64,000 bases of DNA. Source: Saccopteryx bilineata (Eukaryota; Chordata; Mammalia; Chiroptera; Emballonuridae). The position numbers and the translations under genes are program-made. Shown piece after piece: positions 56,681 through 64,000 of the stretch. The notes under the pieces are model-generated. The model ran no database searches, was not told where the DNA came from, and saw only the letters and a list, made by a program, of their open reading frames with translations. The stretch covers positions 77,292,305 through 77,356,304 of the forward strand of contig NC_089498.1 of the NCBI RefSeq assembly GCF_036850765.1, written 5' to 3'. How positions within the stretch are numbered: the first letter of the stretch is position 1; each line of letters starts with the position of its first letter.

Positions 56681-56803
56681 TTTTTCCTTTTTTATTATAC
56701 TAGCTAGCACAATAAGGCACACCGAATACAAGCATAGTTGAACTGGCTATAGTGAGCATTTTTGTCTCATTCTCGATCTCAGGTGAAAAATCTTTAATAT
56801 TTT

Positions 56804-57148
56804 TTTTTAATTATTTTTTTTTTTTTATACAGGGACAGAGAGAGGGATAGATAGGGACAGACAGGAACGAAGAGAGACAAGAAGCATCAATTATCAGTTT
56901 TTCATTGCAACACCTTAGTTGTTCATTGATTGCTTTCTCATATGTGCCTTGACTGGGGGCCTTCAGCAGACTGAGTAACCCCTTGCTCAAGCTAGTGACC
57001 TTGGGTCCAAGCTGGTGAGCTTTTCTTTTGTTGTTGTTGTTCAAGCCAGATGAGCCCGTGCTCAAGCTGGCAACCTCGGGGTCTCGAACCTGGGTCCTTC
57101 CACATCCCAGTCCAACGCTCTATCCACTGCGCCACCACCTGGTCAGGC
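56804..57148 (-). mobile_element. Bat SINE, CCTGA-head long type, minus strand
   Basis: A T-run, cagggacagagagagggatag, gagacaagaagcatcaattatc, the ctcaagctggcaacctcgggg body and the head reading accacctggtcaggc. The duplication aaaaatctttaatatttt is at 56786-56803 and 57149-57166. A (ttg)n expansion lies within the body at about 57027. Confidence 0.93.
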
Positions 57149-57440
57149 AAAAATCTTTAATATTTTATCAAAAAAAAAATTTACTAAAGTCTGTGAGTAT
57201 ACAGTCTTTATCAGATTAAGGGTTTTTCCTTCCATTCATAGTTTCTCAGAGTTTTGTTGTTAAGATTTTTAATCATGAAAAAGTGTTGAATTTTATCAAT
57301 TAGCTTTTCTACATCTATTAAGATTACTATATGATTTTCCTGTTTTTCTCTTCTAATGCATGAATTGCAGCTTGATTTTTCTATGGGAAACCACATTTAT
57401 TTGCATTCTTAGTAAAGTCCCAAAATAGTCATGATATATT

Positions 57441-57619
57441 TTTTAAAATAATTTTTCTATTGATTTGAAAAAGAGAGCGAGAGAAAAAGCATCAATAGTT
57501 GTTCCATTTAGTTGTGTACTTATTGATTGCTTCTCAAACATGCACTGACCAGAGGTTGAATCTGCGGCCTCTGGAACACCAAGTTGATGTTTTATCCATT
57601 GAGCCACCCAGCCAGGGCC
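57441..57619 (-). mobile_element. Older short SINE, minus strand
   Basis: The order ctattgatttgaaaaagagagcgagag, gcatcaatagttgttcc, tgattgcttctcaaacatgcactgacc, gaggttgaatctgcgg and tccattgagccacccagccagggcc is the short form of the SINE family in reverse. It is diverged. Confidence 0.8.
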
Positions 57620-58156
57620 ATCATTATATCCTCTTATCATTGGGTTTGATTGGATTATATTTTGTTTCAAATTTTTATGTATTGTTTAGTAGAAAGTTTG
57701 TCTTATAATTTTCCTTGTAAAATTCCTATTAGTTTGGTTAGGAACATATGGTGATGACCTTATAAATGAATTAGAAAGTGCCTTTTCTGTTCTGGAGAAG
57801 TTTTATAATATTAATATTCTTTTTATGTAAATATTTGAAAGAGCTCACCCATCAGAATATTTGGGTCTAAGGAATACTGTGTCAGATGGTTTTTCATTAT
57901 AGATTTTGCTTCTTTAATTGGATAGGAATGTTCAGGTTTTTATTTCCTATGCCAGTTTTGATAAGTTGTATTTTTCTAGGAATTTCTCTAATGTATCTAA
58001 ATATTCAAATATATTAGCATAAATTTTTCTATTATTCTCTCATTTTCCTAATTGCTATAAGATGTATATTGATATTTCTTTACAACTTCCTGATCTATGT
58101 ATTAAATTTGTGCCATCTCTCTTTTTCTTTATTATTCTTTCCTAGAGATTTATTTT

Positions 58157-58552
58157 AGTTTGAGTTTTCCAAGAAATACATACCAAGATGAGGTTAGACA
58201 TTCAAGAGATTTATTGAAGGAAACACCAGAGGAAATAGAGAGATTTGTTAAATTATGGTTCAAGTCTGGCCCCTGAGTTGGAAAGAGAAAAGGAAGGAAG
58301 ATTGGGCAGAAAGAAGCTTAGAATGCAGTGTAGTTCAGTTTTGACAAGGCCAGTGAAGAGTCCTCAAACTGAAGTTGTCCCCAAATGCCCACATATCTCA
58401 GGAATGGGTCTCCGTAGTATTTCTGGTGTGTGCATGGTAAGCGTGGTCTCAGCATGAACACTGAGGTAAATTCAGAGCATAGTTTGGGCCATCAGGCATT
58501 TATGCTCCACATGACACATCTAAGAGGCACACTTTAATGGCCACCATAAGGT
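58157..58552. mobile_element. Unclassified insertion, about 400 bp, in the ancient L1
   Basis: Old L1 ORF2 sequence stops at about 58156 (gagatttattttag) and resumes at about 58553 (gtttatcagttttattagtc). The insert is unlike L1 and unlike the SINEs and hAT elements here. It includes agagatttattgaaggaaac near its start and may be an old LTR or DNA element. I cannot name it. Confidence 0.5.
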
Positions 58553-60139
58553 TTATCAGTTTTATTAGTCTTGTAAAGAACCAACTCTTCCTTTATTGAT
58601 TTTTCTCTTTTGTGTGTTTGGGTTTATTTTTTCAACTTTCTGATATTTACTATTTTGTTTCTTCTGTTTTCTATATGTTTAGTTTGCAAATTTTGATTGT
58701 CTTATTTTCAGTTCAAAATATTTTCTAATTCCTGTTGTGATTTTAGTTTTAATCCATATTATTTAGAAAGTTTTGCTTAATTTACAAATATCTGGAGACT
58801 TTCTAATTATGTTTTGATTCTGATTTTTGGTTTAATTTCATTGTCTTCAGATGTACCAAATAATTTTAGTCCTTCAAAATTTGTTGAAATTTTGACTTGT
58901 TGCACACCATATGGTTGACTTAATACATGCTCTTTGTGCATTTCAAAAGAATGTATATTATATGCTGACATTTTAAAATACGGTCTTTGTTTATGCAGTT
59001 AGGTTAAGTTTGTTATACAGATCATTTACTCTTCTTTAGTTTTTGTTGGCTTGTTTTATTAATTATTGAGAGAGGTCTATTAAAGTGTCCTGCTAGGATT
59101 AGGATTTATGTTTTTTTCCTTTTGGTTCTGTCAAATTTTGCTTTATGTATTTTGAAGCTTCGTTAGTACATGTAAAAAAGTGTATATCTTCCTGATAGCT
59201 TGAACCTTTTATCATTTTGAAATACCTTTATTTACCTCTAATAATGTTTCTTGCCTCGATAGCTATTGTATCTATTATTAGTATAACTGTACCAGCTTTC
59301 TGTTGGTTAGTATTTACATGTTATGTATTCTTTCAAGTCTCTACTTTCAACCTTACTGTATTTTTAAATTTAAGATTGTTTTTGCAATCAGCATATTTTG
59401 TTGTTCTTAAATTCATTTTGATAATGCTTATCTTTTCATTGGAGTCTATAGTTAATATAAATTTTTATATAATTAGATTTACATCTTATATTTTACTTTT
59501 TATTCTATTTGTCTCACATGTTTACTTCTTTCTCTCTTTTTTCCTACTTCTTTTGGATCGATGGAATATTTTTTATTCTCATTTCTTTCTCTATTAGCTT
59601 GGCAATTGTATATCATTTTAATGTTTGCCCTAAAGATTACAAATGTATCCTTGACATTAAAGTCAAATATAAACTATAACTTTTGTCACTTCTCATACAG
59701 TAGTAAGATCATAAAACATTTTAATTTTATTTAAACCTTTCAACCTTTTCGATTATTGTCACTCACTTTAATACTACATGTATTTTTTTAATTCTATATG
59801 TATTCTACATGCCTTGTAATGACAAAATACATATTGTATTTTGTACAGTTGAATTTGCTCTTTCCAATGTTTTTTTTTCCCCTGGGTTACCATGTTTTCA
59901 TATTAATAATTATGAATTATTTTGTAAATTTGCCTAAAAAACTTTCTTTAGTAGTTTGCATAGTATGAGAGTTCTCTTGGTTTTTATTTGTTTGAAAATA
60001 TCTTTATTTTGCCTTTTAAGGAGTTTAGGACTCTACATTGAGAACTGTATATTTAAAGGTGATTTTTTATTTTTATTTTTTTTATTCTCTCACTTTTTTT
60101 CAGAAGTGCAGATGTTAGGTTTTTTTTTTTTTGTTTTTT

Positions 60140-60310
60140 TTTAGAAAATTAAATTTAACAGATTTCATTGATCAACAAAGGGTACATAGATTTTCAGGTG
60201 AACTTCTCCACAGTCAATTATGTTATATATGCATCATTCAAGTCAAAACATTTTCTGTCACCTTATATTTGTCCATATGCCAAAAACTCAAAAATATTGG
60301 TACATAAAGT
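60140..60310 (-). mobile_element. Short L1 3' UTR fragment, minus strand
   Basis: A T-run, then aacagatttcattgatcaacaaagg, ggtgaacttctccacagtcaattatg and catcattcaagtcaaaacattttctg is the L1 3' end, strongly truncated, nested in the ancient L1. Confidence 0.65.
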
Positions 60311-60339
60311 TTTTTTTAATGAATTCAATTTTTTTAACT

Positions 60340-60535
60340 TTTTTCCCATTGATTTGGGGGGGGATGAGGAAGAGAGGGAGATGGAGAGAGAGAAGCATCA
60401 ACTCATTGTTCCAGTTAGTTGTTCCATTTAGTTGTATATGCATTGATTGCTTCTCATATGTGCCCTGTCAGGGATCAAATCCATGACCTTGGCTCGTGGG
60501 GATGACGCTCTATCCACCAGGGCAGATGTCAGCTG
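60340..60535 (-). mobile_element. Short bat SINE, minus strand
   Basis: The order cattgatttgggg, the GA-rich tract, gcatcaactcattgttcc, gcattgattgcttctcatatgtgccctg, the reverse B box ggatcaaatcc and gctctatccaccagggcag follows the family. The head end is slightly altered. Confidence 0.8.
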
Positions 60536-61807
60536 TTAGTCTTTTTCTTGCTCCTTTAATATCATATTTTCACTTTCTCTGGCTGGATTTTAGAATTTTT
60601 CTTTGACTTTACTCTGTATTTAGTTCTAGTTTTCCTTGTATTTATCCTGCTGGGGTTAAGTTTAGTGTTTCTTAAATCTATGGTTGATGCTGTCATCAGT
60701 TTTAGAAAATTCTAAACTATTTCTCTCTTTCTAGTTGAGACACCATTTATATATACTTTAGGCTTTTTTTATTGTGTTCTATATATTTTTTTATACTTTT
60801 TTGTAGTTTTCATTATTTTTTGCCTCAAGGTTTAGCTTGTATATTTTGCACTGATCTGCCAGTTAGTTCATTTATCCTTTCTTTTCTACTTTGCCCAGTC
60901 TTAATTTCAACACATCTATTGAGTTTTTATTTTAGTAATCACAGTTTTTATTTTCAAAAATATTTGATTCTCTTTTATTAGTCCTAGTTCTACAGTGTAA
61001 TTCTCTACCTTGTCATTTTTTTTTACCATGTTGATCACAGTAATAATAAATTATATGTCTATAAACTATAAATATGTCATCTATAGGTCTGTTCCTTTTG
61101 TCTTCTTTTCTTTGGGCTATTTCTTGGTTTGCTTGATGGTTTTTTTATTAAATGCTAAGCATTGTTGATAATAAATTATAGTGCTTCTGTTGGTGATTCT
61201 GCTGTCTTCCTGTAGAAGGCAGCTAGTATAAAGACAGATCAAGGACCAAGCCAAATCAAGTTTGGGTTGCAGTTTTATAAGGCTCAATCTGCTTCCAGTT
61301 TGCCCCCACTCCTACGTGCTAGCTCTCCTGAAATCTCATCTGAAATTCTAGGGAATTTTTAGGGCCCCTACTCTTTGGTGGGTTATTTTTGGTACCATAC
61401 AACTGCCAAAAACACTACTTTGCCTTTTAGAGGTCTTCTACTTTGTGTCTATAATTTGGCAAATAGCTCAAAGGAGAAAATCCCTGAGTGTCAGGCTGAC
61501 TCCACTGTGTTTTCCTTCTCTTCAGGATCATGACATCTCAATTCTGACTGTGTTGGCAATCCCAAACTCTAACTTTTGTCTCACCAGCCCTGAAAATTGC
61601 CAAAAGCTCTGATGGCTTCTCTGCATCTCAGTAAGAGCCGTTATCTACTGTACTTTCATCCAGCACCAAGAATTTGCAAACGGCTTGAGGAGAAACTTTT
61701 ACAATGTCAATGTAGCTCTTCAAGATTATTTTCTCTCAAAGATCTTGTTCTACCAAGTCTTGGCTATTTGAGAGCTCTCATACCTTCAATTATTTTTTTA
61801 AAATAAT

Positions 61808-62185
61808 GCCTAACTGGCGGTGGTGCAGAGGATAGAGCGTGTTCCTGGGACACTGAGGTACAGGTTCAAAATGCCAAGGTCACCGGCTTGAGCAGAGGCT
61901 CATCGGCTTGAGTGCAGTCTTGCTAGCTTGAGCATGGGGTCTCTGGCTTAAGAGTGGGATCATTGGCTTGAGCCCAAACGTCACTGGCTTGAAGCCCAAA
62001 GTCACTGGCTTAAGCAAGGAGTCAGTGGCTCAGCTTGAACCCCCTGGTCAAGGCACATGTAAGAAGTAATCTGTGGCCAACTAAAGTGATACAACTACCA
62101 ATTGATGCTTCTCATCTTGCTCCCTTCCTGTCTATCTCTCTCTCTCTCTCCTCCACTCCCTCTCTTTCCCTCTCAAAAATAAATA
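61808..62185 (+). mobile_element. Bat SINE, CCTGA-head long type, plus strand
   Basis: The head gcctaactggcggtggtgcag is followed by ggttcaaaat, repeated gcttgag units, aggcacatgtaagaagtaatctg, gatgcttctcatcttgctccc, a CT tract and an A-rich end. The duplication is obscured by A/T-rich flanks. Confidence 0.88.
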
Positions 62186-62337
62186 TTTTTTATTTTCTGC
62201 AGCTTTTCTAGTTTATAGTGTAGGAGTTGGTTTGTTACAACCGATGGCATTAGAGCCTAAATTGAAGTCCTATTCAGTATTTTTTATTATAAAATAGAAA
62301 AATATTGGCCCAAGAAAGTTAAGTATACCCATCTCTT

Positions 62338-62368
62338 TATTATATTATATTATATTATATTATATTAT
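62338..62368. repeat. (ATATT)n microsatellite
   Basis: About six perfect tandem copies of a 5-bp unit. Confidence 0.95.
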
Positions 62369-62369
62369 C

Positions 62370-63214
62370 TTAGTAATATTGTATTAATTATATTGTATAT
62401 AGCTGATTTAGCAATAATACCCTCTGTAACCCACTTTATAAACTTCTGTATTTGGTCATTTCTCCATTGTCCCAAAGTTAGAGACAAAAACAGCTGGATT
62501 AGTACCCAACCTCTGGAATCCCAGCTTTGTCTAATCTGTTCTATACTGTGTTACCTCATTTACTTACAACAGCAGTTCTCAATTTTGTAAGTAATTTTTC
62601 TCCTTACTTTTGGTTGTCACAACTGGGTGGGATGTTGGAGGCTGGGGTAATTCCACTACACATCCTATAATGCATGCAACAGCCACCTACAACAAAGAAT
62701 TATATGGCTGAAAATTTCATTAGTGCCAATGTTGGAAAAACTCTGGCTTACAGTATACCTCAGAATGTATATCTAAAGTTTTACTGTCTGTTTCCTCATT
62801 ACACTTAATCACCATAAGATCAATACCAATAGACTTTAGTAAGATAAATCTCACAGGATTATAACCAGAGGCCCCATGATCCAGGAGAATGTTCATATAT
62901 AATCTAGACCATATTTGTTTAACTATGATTCTCAGAACCTCTACTAAATAATCTCTAATTCTAATATTTCTCTTTTGTTAGAATTTGTTTGAACTAGAAA
63001 GTTCTGATGTGCAGTTGTATATACATATCTTATAAATAAATGCATTTTGCATATGTGAATTGATATCTAGATGATAGCGACATTTACCTACACATTTATA
63101 TATACATACATATCTAAACACACATTGACTTAAATGGTTCTTAGAGAATGTATCCATCTTCTTTTGAAACTCAAATTAATTTCTATAATTAAAAGCTCTT
63201 GAAAATATAATAAG
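62370..63214. other. Intronic sequence, nothing recognised
   Basis: AT-rich sequence. A chance frame of 65 codons near 62393 has no supporting evidence. Confidence 0.4.
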
Positions 63215-64000
63215 GGGATATCCAAAATGGTGATGTGGTAAGAGAAGTTATACTCACCTTCTCCCAGGACCAAATCAGAATTACAACTAAATTATACAAC
63301 ATTCAATCTGAATAACCAATATCAAACTAGCTGGCAGAAGTCTTATATCATAGATATACAGAAGAAGCCACACCAAGACTGGTGGGAAGAACAGAGACAT
63401 GAAAAGAGCTGGCCCTTCATTCTTGTGCGGCAGCTGAGAATCTGGGGCAATATTTCACATGCAAAAACACCCTCTTAAAGGATCATCACACAAAATCCCA
63501 TTGTGAGTACTAACCTTTGGGCTCTGGAAGAGGGACCACAGCTCAGAGTTCACTGGAGTCATATGGGTAGAGATTATATTGTGTGGCTTCAGAGAGAGGG
63601 CTGAAGGGATAGCCACCAATGTCCTTTTGCTGAGTTCCCTCTCCCATGCCACCCAGACATCATATTTCCTGGGTCAATCACTCTACTCCATACAACATCA
63701 CCCTGGGAGAATATACTAGCTCCATTCATGCTCTTGATTCCCTATGGCCCAACCCTGCCAAACTCCTGCCCTATGGAGGAATTATCTGCTATGACCAGCT
63801 TGGGCTCACATTGCAGGCTTATTTGGAAGGCTCTCAAGGAAATTCCAGGCAGGAAAAGAATGGGTGGAGTTTCTTTAGGGTGAGAGTCATTTATACTGAG
63901 CAGACACCAATGCAGTCCCCTCCACAACATTGACCTGAGGAAATACACTAGCCTCACACTTCCCACTCACTGTGGTCCCATCCTTACAAGTTCATGCCCT
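63215..64000 (+). mobile_element. L1 5' UTR, plus strand, running off the window
   Basis: The start aaggggatatccaaaatggtg, then tcccaggaccaaatcagaattacaactaaatt, gaagaagccacaccaagactgg and gaacagagacatgaaaagagc are the typical beginning of an L1 5' UTR in this group. The remainder to the window end is GC-richer promoter-like sequence. If the rest of the element lies beyond 64000, it would be a long L1 on the plus strand. Open frames of up to 95 codons here are not genes. Confidence 0.7.

Larger units (their letters stand above)
52775..61805 (-). mobile_element. Ancient L1 (L1M-type), about 6 kb, scattered over 9 kb by later insertions
   Basis: From left to right on the plus strand one meets the old L1 3' UTR (tacctccctcctggaatcaacca..., gaaaccccgatctgggttctagg), further 3' UTR (acaaatacataagatcatgtaaccaccacca), then reverse-read ORF2: actcccaccagcagcat at 54801, ccacatgttcatcaacatttg at 55039, aactggctatagtgagcatttttgtc at 56740, and aaagaaccaactcttcctttattgattt at 58574. 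ORF1-like and 5' sequence follow to about 61.8 kb. Inserts: SINEs at 53145, 54042, 54832, 56284, 56804, 57441 and 60340, a hAT element at 53691, an unknown element at 58157 and a small L1 piece at 60140. All frames are dead. Whether every part belongs to one insertion is inferred from collinear order. Confidence 0.65.

Noticed and set aside
63646..63933. Plus-strand open frame of 95 codons near the window end
   Set aside because: It lies in the L1 5' UTR and has no recognisable protein features.

Overview
The window is mammalian nuclear DNA and almost certainly comes from a bat. It contains no complete gene. Two short coding exons on the + strand, at 22962-22997 and 35750-35864, match adenosine kinase (ADK) at the protein level, are flanked by consensus splice sites and join in phase. 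The whole window therefore lies inside ADK: at least 22.9 kb of the upstream intron, a 12,752-bp intron between the exons, and more than 28 kb of the downstream intron. The bat call rests on about twenty copies of tRNA-derived SINEs with heads of the GCCCTGGCCGG... and CCTGACCAGGCGGTGG... types. It is supported by several short hAT and Tc1/mariner elements whose target-site duplications are still readable. Bats are the mammalian order known for late DNA-transposon activity. The two SINE types together recall horseshoe or leaf-nosed bats, but I cannot settle the family.

Layout. 1-22,961: upstream intron with a 5'-inverted L1, several SINEs, a solo LTR (9.7-10.2 kb), three copies of a hairpin MITE, a Tigger-like element split by a SINE, and a hAT element. 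22,962-35,864: the ADK exon pair and the intron between them. That intron carries an old L1 3' UTR split by a hAT element with a perfect 8-bp duplication. It also carries a 2.5-kb Tigger/pogo transposon (32.4-34.9 kb) into which a mariner element and a hAT element have inserted. 35,865-43,870: downstream intron with an old L1, SINEs and repeat-poor stretches. 43,873-52,546: an ERV solo LTR on the minus strand, blown apart by a SINE and a nearly full-length 7.6-kb L1. 52,549-52,771: a SINE stump joined to a SPIN-like hAT terminus. 52.8-61.8 kb: an ancient L1 on the minus strand, spread over about 9 kb by ten or so younger insertions. 63.2-64.0 kb: the 5' UTR of another L1, running off the window.

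ADK phosphorylates adenosine to AMP. The encoded segment (about 50 residues) lies in the C-terminal part of the PfkB-family kinase fold, upstream of the catalytic-base motif. None of the other open frames in the window is a credible host gene. They are transposon relics or chance frames within repeats. I found no new biological system. The most informative material is the layered transposon chronology, the hairpin MITE family, the SPIN-like remnant and the inverted SINEs flanking an ADK exon.
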